Notes under the pieces: generated by a model
Databases searched by the model: none
What the model saw: the letters and a program-made list of their open reading frames with translations, nothing else
What the model was told of the DNA's origin: nothing
NCBI GenBank assembly: GCA_008330645.1
Contig: VLTN01000005.1
Coordinates: 248,001 to 312,000, forward strand
From: Cafeteria roenbergensis
Taxonomy: Eukaryota > Sar > Bigyra > Bicosoecida > Cafeteriaceae
Reading direction: 5' to 3'
Length of the DNA: 64,000 nt
Shown here: in pieces, positions 44,071 through 56,413 of the stretch
How the letters are laid out: each line of letters opens with the position of its first letter
Numbering within the stretch: the stretch's first letter is position 1
Made by a program: the position numbers and the translations under genes

Positions 44071-47000
44071 ACGACGACGAGGACGATGCCGGCGGTGACG
44101 ACGATGATGTGCGACCCTGGCCGTTGCTGCTTTCGCCGTCCTCCTGGCCGCCGGTTCCCCTGCCGCTCTGCACTTCGGACGCTGAAGTGCACAGCGCCGC
44201 TGCGAATCTCCACGCCTCGGGCGAATCGCGCCGCGCGCTGTCGCACCGACGTCTGATGCTTGCAGGGAAGATCTCGGCCGGGAGCATCGTGCCGGCGGAC
44301 GTGAGATTGAGCTGGCAGAAGGCCTGGGTCCGCAGGACGATCGACGCGCCGGAGCGCGAGCCCATCTCCTGCGGGACTGTGAGGCTGGATTCATGCACCG
44401 CCACTGAGATGCGCAGCGCCGAGCTGGACAGCTGCCTGGCCTTGCTCATGGGGATGGCAGGCCCCCCGCAGGCGGCCCAGGCCTCGGCGGGGCGGGATTC
44501 CTCCTCGGCCGGGCCGGACTGAGGGCCGGAGCCTGGTTCGGCGGCGTCCGCGGGAGCGTCGTTGCGCGGAGCCACCCACTCGAGAGCCTCAGCCAAGAAG
44601 GCCACGTCTGCCACGGCCCGCACGGACCCCACGACCACGTTCATGGACCGCTCTTCGTCGGGGTTGGCCGGGGTCAGGAGCCGGAGCTCGAGCATGGCGT
44701 CGTCACGGGGCCCGGCAACGCTGCCCGTCGCCACCGACGCCGTCTCGCTCGCGTCTGGTGAAGACACTCCGGCGGCCGCAGCGCCGTCGTCCTCACCGTC
44801 GTCGTTCGCCAAGTCGTCAGGAGACGCCATATCCGGGAGCATCGCAGTCGAGGCAGCCGCTTCCGAACCACGGGCGCGCTGAGACCTGGCGTAGCTGCGC
44901 ACTGAGGCGGCGAGCGCCGAGTCGGCGGGCCGGAGCACCTCGAAGCCGCGGCCTGAGGAGCCGCCTGCGGCGGCCTGCCGCTCGTCAATGGCCAGGAGAC
45001 CGGGCACGACCACGGCGATCTGCTGCCTCGTCTCATTGGGCGCGTCGCTCCCGTCCTTGGCCTCGTCCTCGGGGCAACGGAGGTCGGCTGGCACGGGCTT
45101 GGCAAGTGTGGCGGCCAGCACCACCTCCACTGGCCCGGTCCACAGCGACGCGAGGTCTGAGCGCTCCTCGTCGCTCCACCGCAGTCGCACATCCGCGCCC
45201 TCGAGGCGAACGCTGAGCGCCATGGCCGACGCCGGCGCCGAGGACGAGGTGGGCGTGCTTTCGCGGGCGCGCGACGAGGCGGCGCCCGCTCCCCCGACGC
45301 CGCTGCTTGCCTCGGCGAGGCCGGGATGGGCAAGGGCCGACGCGGCCACTGCCTCGTCGGGAAGCGACTCCAGCGCGGGGGCTCCGAGGTTGTTGGAGAG
45401 CGCCGCCATGACGACGTCGTAGTCGTGCTTGCGGAGGGTGGCCGCGATGTGGGGCAGGCGGACCGACACGTCCATGCTGACCCAGCAGTAGGCCGCTGCA
45501 CGGGACGCGGCAGACGCGCCGGCTGCCTTGGACAGAGCTGCGGCGGCAGCCTCGTCCACCATGGGGTCCACGACCCTCGTGCCGTTGTTCACGCGCTGCA
45601 GAGGGGAGCCGTCGGCGCCGCGGCAGAGGACCACCTCGACGGCGTCGCGCAGCGCCAGCACGGGGTGCAGGTCCGTGACTTGCCCGGCCGGCGAGGGAGC
45701 CGCCGCGGTGCCGATGCCGCCGGGGGTGACCTCGATGGTGGCTCCGGCAGCGGCCCCGTCGCTCGTTACCGCCGCGCGCACGCCCGTGATGCGCACCACC
45801 ATCCGGTCCACGGCCACAGCCGAGAGGGCCTCTGAGTCACCGGCCCGCACGAGGCGGCGCAGCTTGCGGGCCGTCGAGGAGGCGAGCAGCGCAGCGGGGG
45901 TGGACGGCACCACTGCATGGTCCTGCGGCGCGCGGTGAAGCGAGTTGCGCACCGTCACGCGGCCCGTGTCCACGAGCAGCCCCCGGGTCACGGCTGCAGA
46001 CTCGGGCAGGAAGACGATGGGGGCGTCCACGTCCACGCTGATGGACGTCGCGGACACCGAGGCCTCCTTCACCAGGCCGTTGACCACGGCGGCGGCGTCC
46101 AGGAGGAGGGAGCCGAGCACGCCGTCGAGGAGGAACTGGACGATCGACATCACCTCCTGGTGCAGGTACGTGACGAAGAGCCGCTGGATCACGGCGCGGA
46201 CCACTGTCTGGGCCTCCTGCTCTTGAGGGTGGCCCGGCCGCCGCGTCTGCACGGCAAAGTACACCAGGGGGACATCCGGAGTGGTGTCCGGCGCGAAGCC
46301 TCCCGCGGCGTCAGGCGACGTTGCCGGGCGCACGAGCATCGGGTGAACGCCGGAGACGTGGTCGGGTGCCCGAAGGCTCAGTGCCGACAGCGAGCCGGAG
46401 ATGTCGAGGCACCCGCCGTCGGCAGCAGCGCCCTCGGGGGCCGTGGCGGGGCGCGAGTCGGTCACCGCCACGCTGAGGCCCTGCGCGACCGCCACGCCGA
46501 GGGAGCGGCGCAAGCGCGCGCTGCGCATGTCCAGGGCGAGCTCGCCGAGGCTGGCGCGGATATCCATTCCCACAAGCCAGGCGTCCGCGCCGCTCGACGG
46601 CGGCGCAGTGGGCTCCTGCGCGGGCGGCAAGAAGCCGTCCTCGGGCATGCCGGGCAGGCGCAGCGGCATGGCGCCTGGCACACCGTCCGCAGCGGCTGCA
46701 TCTGCCGTGCCTGTGGTCATCGCTGGCGCCTGGGCGGCTGCGTCCGCGGATGGGGCAGCGGCCTGTCCGACCTCCCGCCCCACCACAAAGGCCCACTTTT
46801 GCAGCTCCTCCACGAGCCCCGCGTTGAAGCCCACCCACAGCCGCGGGAAGCTTGCGTCCACGCACGTCTCAGCGGACCCTGCGTCCAGCGGACCGGTGCA
46901 AACCTGCGATGCCATGGCGGGGGCGCGGGCCACGTCGCCCGAGCGGCCGTCGTCGGCCAGCCATGCCGCCGCTGCGCGCTCCACCGAGGGAACGTCGGCG

Positions 47001-50000
47001 GGCTCGTCGTCGTCGCGCGCCCCTGCGCTGGCGAAGAGCGACCACTTGGCCAGTCCGGCCCCAGCCGCGGTGGCGTCCCAGACCTTGAGGCTCGCAAGGT
47101 TGGCGTCCAGAACCGTGGCGTAGAGCGCATCGCCCCCAGCAGCGCCGCCGCCGGCGCTGCGGCGGGCGTTGTCGCGGTACCTCACCTCCGCTCCGCACAG
47201 GTCCAGGTGGGCCAGCGGGCCCGCGTCGGCTCCGTCGCGGGCGACGGTGATGCGCGAGAAGGGAAGCGCGAGAGCCACGTCCACACCCGGCATTCGGCCG
47301 GGCGTGCCAGCAGCGGGCCCGGCGCCCCCATCCGCATCGACAGGCGACGCCGCAGCATCGGCGCTCTTGGTGCCGTCGGTGAGAGCCGCGAGCCACGGCC
47401 CAGCGCCCCTGGCCAGCGGGGCCAAGTTCGCCTCCGACACGCGGAGGTCGAGAGGGCTGGTGGCACGGAGCGCGACCTCGATGCCCGCGACGGAGGGGTC
47501 GGTCGCCTGGCCCACTCCCACTCCGAGGTTGAAGGTCCATGGCTGCGCGAGCAGCGGGCGAAGCTCGGCCGGCCGAGCGCCGGGGCTGGCCGCCCCGTCC
47601 CCGGCGGCGGCGGCGGCGGCCCTGCATGCTGTTGAGGCAGACATTGCAAATAGGAGGTCCACTGCCACGCCCTGCCGCGGCGGGGACAGCCGCTCCTCCG
47701 GGAGGACGGGGCAGTCCGGCATGAGCACCGCGCCGCTGAGGCTGTGCAGCCGCAAGGAGGCGAAGGGCAGCAGCGCGCCGTCTTCCCCCCTCAGGCCATG
47801 GTCCGCGTCCACGAGATCCACCTCGAGCGCGGCAGACGACGAAAAGGACACGCGGATGCCACTGCTCGCGGCAGCTGCGGCGGTCACAGCAGCAGCGTCG
47901 CCTGGCCCTGCGGCGCCAGGTCGAGCCGCGGCGGGGCCGCTGCCGCTCGTGCCTGCCGCTGCCGCGCCAGGAGCCTCGGCGTCCTCCAGGCTGGCATCTG
48001 GCCCGTCGCTGTTCCCGAGGTTTTGCGTCAGCACTCGCAGCACAGCGCGCAGCTCCTCAGGAGCCAGCCGCAGCCGCATGGGGCTGAGGACAGACGCGTC
48101 CACAAGCAAGCCAGACACGGGCCCGGACGACAGGGCCCGGTGAATGCCCAGGTCAACATCGAAGCCGGCCGAGCCGAGGGGCTTCCCCAGCGGCTCCCGC
48201 TCCAGCCCCTCGCTGCAGCGCGCGCTCCACCGCTTGCTTGCCGAGGCAGCCGCAAAGAGCTGCAGCCCGCTCACGGCGACGAGCTGGCTCTCGACCAGGG
48301 CCTCGCCCAGCTTTCGGATGATGCCGGATCCGCCCAGCGAGCCGTCGCGGCGCGCGGCGTCCCCGGCGTGGAGGAGTGACGGGTCGAACGCCGCGTCGCT
48401 GAACGCAGTCGCCAGCCGAGCGCTCGCCAGCCGCGCCACCACCCCCTCCTCCGACGTGAGGCTGGCAGGCAAGCAGACGGTGGGCCCGTCCACGGAAATG
48501 CCCAGTCGGGTGCGGCTCAGCTCGTCCACGGACGCAAGCGCCTCGGTGGCGGCGGATGCTGCGGATGCCAACACGGTTCCCAGCACGCCGTCCAAGACGT
48601 AGGCGAGCAGCACGTCGAACGACGGCTTGTAGAACACCACGCCCAGCGGGCGCACGCGCAGGTCAACTGTTGTGACAAGGTCCCCCGCCTTGGAGGCAAC
48701 CTCGAACTCCACGAGGGGGGCTCCGTCCTCGGCTGCGCCCTCCGACTTGGCCGGCCCGTCTGCGAGCGCGGGGGGCGCAAGCACCCTTCCCACCAGGCGC
48801 TTGTACTTGGCCTCTGCGGCGGCCGCCTCGTCCCACACGACGAAGTCCCCAAGCGATCCCGCCAGGAAGAAGCCCCCAGCTGCGTCCTGCCGAACGCTGA
48901 GAGACGTGCGGGTCACAGACACGCTGGCAAGCACCGCTTGCGCCCCCGCTTCGGAAGAGGAGGCGGCCTCCTTGCCGCCCCTTGAGTCCGCCGCCGCTCC
49001 CGCTCGGGAGGCAGCCTCGGCGGCAGCTCGGTCCATGCACAGCGCGACCTCCACGCTGCCCATGCTGGCCTCAATGAACAGGGCATCCGCGCCCGTGCCA
49101 GAGCTCGCCCCGGCCGGGCTGGATGCGGCCGCAGCGTCCGCTGGCTGCTTGGCCGGCGAAGGCTTCGCCGCGTCGGCGAGCCGCGGGGCAGCGCTGGCGG
49201 GGAGGGCAGCACCAGCCCCCGCCCCTGGCCCTGCGTCGTCCGCCACTGCGGCGGCTAGCTCCGCAACGAGGCGCAGCGCGTGCGTTTGTGCTGCGAGGAT
49301 CAGCTCGGGCAGCCACTGCACCCGCAGGCCGCTGAACGCGGCCCGGATCCACGTCTTTGCGGGCGAGCCCGTGCCGTCCGGACCGCGCACCCCAGCGTCG
49401 GTGAGGCTCTGCATGTACGCCACGCGGATGAGCGCGTCGCTGTCAGCAGCCGCCTCGCCGGATCCCGACGCGCTGGCGATGGAGGACGCGATGGGGACGA
49501 CGGAGCCGTCGGTGCACAGCTCCTCCACGCGAAGCGCGTGAAGAGACAAGCTCCCGGCGAGAGCCGCGGACGAGGCGGTGCCGGACGATGAGAAGCCGTC
49601 CATCACCAGCGACAGGTCGCCCACTGACCCGTGCTCCCCCTCCACGCTTGCAAGGGTCACGTCAATGACCCCGATGCTGAAGGACGCAGCCACCTCGGTG
49701 GCCGCGGCCTCTTCGCCGGGCTCGCCGGATGCGGCCTTGGCTGCGGCATGCGCCGGCCCCGAGTCCGTGCGGTCGTCGGCGGGCTCCTCCACGGGGGTGG
49801 ACTCGCCTGCGGCCACCATGTACGCCTGAGCCTCGGTCGACGCCGAGGCCGATGCCGCTGCGACAACGGCGCCCGCGGCCATCACCTCGCGAAGCAAGAG
49901 GGCGCCGACGGCCACAAGCTCTGGCGTCGCCCGCATGGACAGCCTGGGCAAGCTGCCCCGCACGCGGGCCTGCGTCGGGGCGACGCTCGCCGGCAGAACG

Positions 50001-53000
50001 CACGTGTCCAGCTCCAGCGTCGCGCCGACGCGGTGCACGATGGGGATGACCTCGGTCGCGCCATTGGTGCCGCGCACCAGCATGCCAACCCGCGCGTCGC
50101 TCAGCTCCAGGTGCCACCGGTCGAACTCGAGCGAGGCGGACTGCAGCGCCGAGGCTGCCGCCGCTGCTGTGGCTGCTGCCCCCGTCGCCGTGGTCGTTGC
50201 CGCCGCTGCCGTCGCCGCCTTTCCAGGCGCTTGTGACTCGCCCGGGTCGGCATGCACGGTGCCCCGCGTCGCGAAACGAAGGTGCCCCAAGTCGGCCAGC
50301 ACGGTGTCGGCGGACGACGCGTCTCTCACGTTGGCAGGCAGCACGATGAGCGGCGCTCCAACGGACAGGTCGATGTCCAGCACCGGCCTGTTCTCCAGCA
50401 GGGCGTAGAGGTCCTGCCCCGCCTCCTTCCGCAGCTGGGCCAGGCGGCCCGACAGCTGGTCGCTCATTCTGGCAGCGGCAGGCGCGGCGAAGAAGGCGGC
50501 GACGCGGCGCAGGAGCGGCTGAGACGCCACGATGCGGAGGGGGCGGGACCGCAGCACCACGCGGAGGTGATCGCGGTCGTCAGGCGCGGCCTGAGAGACG
50601 CTCGAGGACGTGGACTGGGCGCTGGTGTGGGTCGCGCCGGCCGCAGCAGAAGACGCGGCGGCAGCCGCGCCGGCCGCAGCGGGCGACCGGACCGTCGCTG
50701 GGCCGATGGACTCTGCCACGCGAGGCGTGGGCGGGGGGTCCGCACCGGTCCACGTCTGGAAGAGGCAGACCATCACCGGCCCGTCAGCAGGCGGAGAGCC
50801 AGCGGCCGAGCGTGCTTCCTCTGCTGCGGCGGAGTGGGCACCCCTCGGCGACTCATCAACGCCCTTGAGCGGGGGCGCGTCGAGGAGGGGCAGGGCCGAG
50901 TCGACCCCCTGCTTCTCGCGGGGACCCACCACGACGGGGTAGCAGGTGCCAAGCGCGGTGCCGTCCCGCACCGACAGGCGGCCCACGCTGACCCCGACGC
51001 TGGTGCCGACGGCTCGAATCTCCACTTGCACGCGGGCCGACGCCTCCGCCTCTAGCAGCACGACGGTGGCGGTGGGAGGGAGCCGGGCCGCTCCCGCCGA
51101 GGCGGAGACCGCCCTTCGAGCGCTGCCCGCCGCCGGCGCGGCTGCGGCCTCCGCGCAGTCCCTGTCCTCCTTGTCGGCGATGGCCGCGCCGAGGCCGGAG
51201 CCGGGCCGCGCTCGCTTGGGCAGGCCGACCTTGCCGACGAGGGCAAGGCTTGCGCTGCCGATGTCGAGGTCAAACGCCTGGTGTTGGTCCTCGAGCGCGC
51301 GCATGCGCAGCAGCTGGCTCTCCGCCTGGCGCAAGCCCAGCCAGCACTCCCGGCGCAGCTCGCCAGTCAGCTGCCAGTCCTCCTTGGTGACGCCCGACTG
51401 GAAGATGGACCCGAACCAGCTCTGCCCCGCCTCGGCCTGCTTCTGGGCCACGCGGGCCACGCGGCGCTTCTGCTCCACGCCCACCTCCGCGGCAGCCACG
51501 AGGCGGAACACCAGCGCCTGCGAGTACGTGAGGCCCTCCTCGAGCCAGGCAACCAGGGCCTCCAGCGCCGTCAGCTGCTCGGCTGCCAGCTGCGCCTCCG
51601 CGATCCCCTCCACCTGCCCGTCCTCGTGCCAGATCTTGCGCTTGTAGAGCAGGATGTAGGCGCGGCGCCTGCCCAGCTCCTCCAGCATGCGCCGCCGCTG
51701 CGCCTGCGAGTTGAGCGACGAGGCCTCTCGGGCCTCGAATTCGCGGATCGTGCCCTCCAGGGGCAGCCCCGACGGCTTGAGAGAGGCCAGCGCCGCCGTG
51801 GAGCCGGACTTGGCGCCGGGGGCCGCGGCAGCGCCCGCGGACGCAGACGCACCCCCGGTTCTGGGGGCCGCGATTTGTGCGCGCATCCTGGAAACGGCCG
51901 CCTTGGGGGCCAGGCCGGCGACCCGGCCGACGAGCCAGCGCTTCTGGGACGGGGAGACGACGAGGTCCTTCCCCGCGGCGGAGCCGAGCGCGCGCACGGC
52001 GTACCACCACCACTGCCGCACGGTCTCGTGGTCCGTGGGGCGCACGTCAGGGCGGAAGCGCTTGAGAGAGAGCCAGCGCTCGAGGAACGTCACGTCGCGA
52101 AACTGCTCCTCGTTGAGGTCCACGCGGAGGCTGGGCAAGGACGCCGCGGCCTCGATGCCGGGCTGGCCGGGCACGTTGTGGGAGTTGGTGAGAAGGACCA
52201 CGCGCGGGCTGCAGGGAGCCACGATGAACGAGTGGGCGTCGGCCGTGGGCTTGCGCAACGTCGTGCCGGGCGTGCCGGACTTGCCGTCGGCCGACCGCAG
52301 CGTCGCCGGCGCGTCTGCGATCCCGGCCGTCATTGCCCTGGCCGCGGCCGCCTTTGACTGGGTCGCGAGGCGGTCCCCAGGCCCCATATGGTCCCAGTAC
52401 ACTGCCAGCGACTCCACGTCCGCCACTCGGCGCACCAGGCCCCGCCGCGAGGATGCCGCGTCCGGCTCAGACCGGGTGCTGAAGCGCCGAAGCGTCAAGC
52501 CGCACGCAAAGCCCCGCTCCGGGTTGACGGAGTCGTCTTCGAACCGCACGTGCACGTTTTCGATGCTGATGCGCAGGTTGTCGAGAATCGCGGTCAGCAG
52601 CGGGGTCTCGCGCTCCCCGCCCGACGTTCCCGCGTCCCGCGGCACGGCCGCCGACGCAGACTCCCGAAACCGCACGAGGAGCAGCTCGGCAGCTCGCAGG
52701 GCGGCGCGCTTGGCCTCGGCGAATCTGTCCAGGATTTCCGTCGGAGTCAGAGGGCTTTTTTCGAGGAGCACGCTCACGCCGCGCAACACCACTTCGATGG
52801 GCTTGGCCCTCAGTCCTGCGAGCGTGTACGCCGGAACGCGCACCAGAATCTCGTCCACTGTTCCGTGCACGAGCCGCAGCGGCAGGCGCGTCAGAGCCAG
52901 AACCTGCGGAACGCCGGCGGCGCAGGCGGACGGCAGGAGAGCGAAAGGCGCTGGCCAGCCCCGCAAGTCCAAGGCGGAGCGCGAGCGCATACTGTCCGGG

Positions 53001-53331
53001 AGGGGGCTGGTCTCGTGGGCCGCACGCGCGCGTTTCGGCGCTCGGGGCGCTGCACGAGAGCCACTCTTGCACGATGGCGCGGCAGAAGCGCAATCCGCGG
53101 AACAGCCACGGCGCGCGTTGCGGCTGCCCGAATCGCCCCGTGCTGTTCGCGGCTTGCGCGGGCGCGCGGGGAGGCGCGCGGCCTCACCGCGGGCTTGACG
53201 CTGAGGTCCCGCAGCCGAACCTCGCCGGAAACCAACGAGAGGTCCAGCTTGTCGCTTGTGATTCCCTCCACGTACTCGCCGCAGACGGAGGTGAGCGTCT
53301 TGACCACATAGTGCTTCACAATGAACGCCAT
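35999..53331 (-). CDS. VPS13: VPS13, bridge-like lipid transfer protein (giant form)
   Basis: Two predicted exons: 53331-53188 and 52903-35999 (284-nt intron), giving about 5,682 aa. VPS13 forms a long hydrophobic groove that moves lipids between membranes at contact sites. The chorein N-terminus is split by the intron: exon 1 has VEGITSDKLDLSLVSGEVRL, and the junction gives LSVKPA|VLALTRLPLRL. Then LRISIENVHVRFEDDSVNPE matches the conserved VHIRYEDD segment. Repeats such as EVVLRGVSVLLE continue along the groove. The adaptor-binding (VAB/SHR-BD-like) region begins near residue 3,780. The C-terminal block at about 5,440-5,530 (NPVVGIFNATGSVMDGVSGS, then GVTRIADD) and a PH-like end (from ~5,555, FLGILAPPSG) are typical. 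Family members are usually 3,100-4,200 aa; much of the excess is Ala/Ser/Gly/Asp-rich inserts, including poly-Gly, poly-Ala and poly-Ser. The ATG has an AGCATGG context. Confidence 0.95.
42431..42473 (-). repeat. GCC/GGC triplet repeat (poly-Gly) in VPS13
   Basis: About 14 GGC-type codons read on the minus strand as a Gly run near residue 3,525, just before an acidic low-complexity insert. Confidence 0.85.
44035..44061 (-). repeat. (CTG)9 triplet repeat (poly-Ala) in VPS13
   Basis: Nine CTG units on the plus strand read as GCA on the coding strand and encode a poly-Ala run. Poly-Ser codons (ATG/ACG-type triplets on the plus strand) follow directly. Confidence 0.85.
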
Positions 53332-53622
53332 GCTTGGCGCGCTGGGATCCCGCTTCGCGCGCCGGGATGGGCTTCTCGGTCCCTCCGAGCAAGCCTGTGC
53401 GCGCGCGGCGGCGGCACTCCGCGACGGCTGTGGCGTTCGGGTGTTCCGAGCCCGGCTCTGCCGGAGGGGCGACAGGGACCCCCCCCCAGTCCCGAGCTCT
53501 GGCCCGCGCGCCGCAGCCCGCTCGCTGCGGGGAGAGGGGCAGAGAGGCGAGAGCGCGGCACTCTTCCCCGCGCCGTCCGCCGCGGAGCGCGTGCTGCGCT
53601 TCGGACGGAGCTCGGAGCCGCA
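53332..53622. promoter_or_regulatory. Shared divergent promoter region, VPS13 / TPR protein
   Basis: 291 bp between two divergent start codons. It must hold both 5' ends. No known element stands out, apart from a C-rich stretch near 53480. Confidence 0.45.
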
Positions 53623-55659
53623 ATGGAGGGCGAGGGACTGATGGACGTGCTTCAAAAGGCGGCGTCGATTCGGTCGGAGCAGGACGCAAAGCTGCGCCGC
53701 AAGTTCGACGCGTGGCCGCACGTTCTTCGAAACACGCTCACGGACAGTAAGGGCGCGCTCGACGCGCGGGCGCGCATGCTGGAGGACCGGGTTGCCGCCT
53801 CGGAGGAGCTGCGCGGGCAGGCCAACGCGTGTTTCGCCGAGGGCCAGAACGACCAGGCGCTGCGCATGTACGTTCGCGCGGCGGGGCTGCTGCGGTGGGT
53901 GACCTCGTCGTCGCCCGACATCCGCAAGGGCGGCATCAAGGACTCGGAGCTGCGTTTGCGGAGCAGCGTGCCGGTGCTGGAGTCCGCTCCGCCCGTTCCC
54001 GAGTCGCGCGAGGAGGCGGAGCGGGTCGCTCGCTCGCTCTTCCCAGACGCAGAGGCCGCCCTTGGGGAGGGCGGGCCCGCCGGGAGCGCGGCGGTCGAGA
54101 TGGAGGACGCCTTGCCCGACGCGGAGGGCGCGGCCGACGGGCCGCTCGCTGCCCGCGCCCGCAAGGCGCTCGCGGACGCGTACAACAACGCATCCAGCGC
54201 GCTCCTCCGCATGGGGATGCACGACCAGGCCATGGCCGCCGGGCAGGAGGCTCGCCGCGTTGACCCGTGCAGCGCCAAGGGCCTCCTGCGCGTCGCGCTG
54301 GCCCGGCAGAGCCGCCCGGGGGCCGGCGTGGCCGACCTCCGCCTGGCCGTGAAGGAGCTGCGGGCGGCGATGATGCTGGAGCCGTCCAAGGCCGTCCAGC
54401 GGACGCTGCGCGCGGCCGAGGCGGAGCTCGCGAGGGTGGGCCAGGCGGAGCGATCCGCCTTTGCGGGGGCCTTTGAGCGGGGCCGCGTCGTGCTGGACGA
54501 GGAACTGGAGCGCGAGCAGAGCCGCCGCGTGGAGGCGGAGGCGAAGCAGGCCGCCGCGGCCAAGGACCTGGCGGCCTCAGCGACCAAGGACCTGGCGGCG
54601 GCCAAGGCGGCGGGCGTGGGGACGGGCGAGAGCAGCGACGAGGACGAGGGGGAGGAGGGCGAGGCGGGCGCGGGGGCGTCGCGGCGCGGCGGCTCCGCCC
54701 GCGGGCTCGGGTCCAAGCGCGGCTTGGTGGACGGCCCGGAGACCAGCGAGGCGCGGCGCGCCCTCTCGCGCCTGAGCAAGGCGGAGGAGGGCGCCATGCA
54801 GCAGCTGATCGTGTCCCTGGAGGCCATGCGCGCTCGCGGCATGCACGAGGAGGCCGACGCCCTGATGGAGGAGGCCGCGAAGCTGCTCGCCCAGGCGCAG
54901 CCTGAGACTGACGCAGAGCTGCCCCCCATCGACTGGAGGCACCCCACGCCGGAGCAGATCGCGGACGCCAAGACGTACGGCATCGACCTGACCGACCCGG
55001 ACGTGGTGGAGGAGCTCGAGGAGATGGAGCGCGACCGGTTCGCCAGCAGCGCGGCGGGGAAGACAGCAGCCGCCGCGGCCAAGCGCGCCGCGGCGTCATC
55101 AGCGGCCGACAAGGCGGACATCTCGCGAGGGGCCAAGGGCGCGGGTGAGCCCGAGGAGGAGGGGGAGGGCGACGAGAAGGGGTCCTCTGAGGCCGAGATG
55201 CTCGCCACAGTGCGGTCCATGCCCGCCTCCGAGCTTCGCGCGTTCCTCGTGGAGCACGCCGGGATGGACAAGGCCGCCGCCGACGCGGCGCCGCTTCGGG
55301 AGCTGCGGGCAAAGGGGGAGGCCTTTGTGGCCAAGATCGTGGAGAGCAGCAAGAACCCCACCAAGCCGCCCGTGCCCCGCTGGGTGTCGGTGCTCACCGC
55401 TGTCCTCATCACCCTCTTCGTCTTCTACAGGCTCTGGAGCTCCGGCCTCGCGCAGTGGGTTGGCCACTACCTGGGAATCGCGGACCGACCCGGGGAGGGG
55501 GGGCTCGGCAGAGCGGCAGAGGCGGCGGCGGCAGCCGCCACAGGAGCGACGGGCGGAGCCCAGTACCCGGGGCAGAGGCCCCTTGACGACGCCGAGTGGG
55601 ACGACGCTGCCTTTGCCCACGCGCAAGTGCACGCGGACGGGATCGTGGGGCACCCCTAG
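53623..55659 (+). CDS. TPR protein with a C-terminal membrane segment
   Basis: Single exon, 678 aa, ATG in CCGCAATGG. TPR-type helices lie at about residues 55-90 (SEELRGQANACFAEGQNDQA) and 185-240 (AYNNASSALLRMGMHDQAMA, then SAKGLLRVALA). The K-x3-R pattern there recalls carboxylate-clamp TPRs that hold Hsp70/Hsp90 tails, as in FKBP8, TOM70 and OEP61; this is suggestive only. No FKBP domain is present. The middle is charged coiled-coil (LDEELEREQSRRVEAEAKQA). A small helical block follows (MPASELRAFLVEHAGMDKAA), somewhat like SAP-type helices. One hydrophobic span, WVSVLTAVLITLFVFY at about 587-602, probably anchors the protein, leaving ~75 residues after it. It may be a chaperone receptor on an organelle membrane; the identity is unsettled. 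Confidence 0.75.
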   Translation: MEGEGLMDVLQKAASIRSEQDAKLRRKFDAWPHVLRNTLTDSKGALDARARMLEDRVAASEELRGQANACFAEGQNDQALRMYVRAAGLLRWVTSSSPDIRKGGIKDSELRLRSSVPVLESAPPVPESREEAERVARSLFPDAEAALGEGGPAGSAAVEMEDALPDAEGAADGPLAARARKALADAYNNASSALLRMGMHDQAMAAGQEARRVDPCSAKGLLRVALARQSRPGAGVADLRLAVKELRAAMMLEPSKAVQRTLRAAEAELARVGQAERSAFAGAFERGRVVLDEELEREQSRRVEAEAKQAAAAKDLAASATKDLAAAKAAGVGTGESSDEDEGEEGEAGAGASRRGGSARGLGSKRGLVDGPETSEARRALSRLSKAEEGAMQQLIVSLEAMRARGMHEEADALMEEAAKLLAQAQPETDAELPPIDWRHPTPEQIADAKTYGIDLTDPDVVEELEEMERDRFASSAAGKTAAAAAKRAAASSAADKADISRGAKGAGEPEEEGEGDEKGSSEAEMLATVRSMPASELRAFLVEHAGMDKAAADAAPLRELRAKGEAFVAKIVESSKNPTKPPVPRWVSVLTAVLITLFVFYRLWSSGLAQWVGHYLGIADRPGEGGLGRAAEAAAAAATGATGGAQYPGQRPLDDAEWDDAAFAHAQVHADGIVGHP

Positions 55660-56038
55660 GGCCGGGGAGGCTGAGACCCCCCACTCTCTGCGCCCTGCTC
55701 TCCCCCTCCCGACCCTCTGCCGCAGCGGCAGCCCGTGCGTGCCGATTGCGGCAGCGGCGCTGTTGCGCGGAATGGCGGAAGGGGGGGGGGGGAGGAGGGG
55801 GGGGTCAGAGGCAGGCAGAGGCAGAGCGGGAAGGCGCAAGACGCTTGTGGTTGCTTCGTGGGTGCCGTGCGTGGCGCCTCGCACAACGTGATGATGTCAG
55901 CGCCCGCCTGGTCGCACAGCCTCGTTATCCACGCACCTGCTTCAGCGCACCAGGCAGCCCCGCTGCCCAGGGCCGCAGGCCAGCGCGCGCAGCCGCCTCT
56001 GCCTCGCGCACGCATTTAATCACGAACAAAAACAATGG
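55660..56038. other. Convergent 3' intergenic gap with a G-rich run
   Basis: 379 bp between the TPR gene stop (+) and the small membrane protein stop (-). It holds a G-rich run at about 55780-55803 on the plus strand that could form a G-quadruplex. An AT-richer stretch near 56017-56037 probably belongs to the 3' UTR of the minus-strand gene. Confidence 0.45.
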
Positions 56039-56413
56039 TCACACGCGATCCCCGTGGGTCTCGTCATCGGCATCATCCCCCAGAATCGTCCTGACGTTGA
56101 CTCCGGCATGGCTGTTCTGCTGCGACTCCAGGATGCGCTTTTCCGCGTTGAGGACGTCTTCTGCCTCGCGGGCGCGGTCGTCCTTGTCGCGCTCCGCATG
56201 CACCGCCCGCAGCTTCCCCACCATCCAGCGCGACATCTCCGACCCCGTTGGCACCCCATCCAGGTAGCCGCGCTTTGCTCCCTCCATCAGGCCCCAGGCG
56301 ACGCCCATCCATGCGCCGGTCATGAGCACGAGCAGTCCGGTCAACTGCAGGCCACTCCTGCCGAACACCTGGAGAAGCGCACCCCGGCGCCCGCCGACTG
56401 GCCCGCTGCGCAT
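56039..56413 (-). CDS. Small single-pass membrane protein, unidentified
   Basis: Predicted 124 aa from the ATG at 56413. One hydrophobic segment (LQLTGLLVLMTGAWMGVAWG, about residues 23-42) is followed by a helical, charged half (MVGKLRAVHAERDKDDRARE) and an acidic end (ILGDDADDETHGDRV). I do not recognise the family. Small mitochondrial or ER proteins often look like this. The open frame extends upstream without an ATG, so an upstream coding exon is possible. It is divergent from the four-helix protein that starts at 56605. Confidence 0.5.
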   Translation of the reverse strand: MRSGPVGGRRGALLQVFGRSGLQLTGLLVLMTGAWMGVAWGLMEGAKRGYLDGVPTGSEMSRWMVGKLRAVHAERDKDDRAREAEDVLNAEKRILESQQNSHAGVNVRTILGDDADDETHGDRV

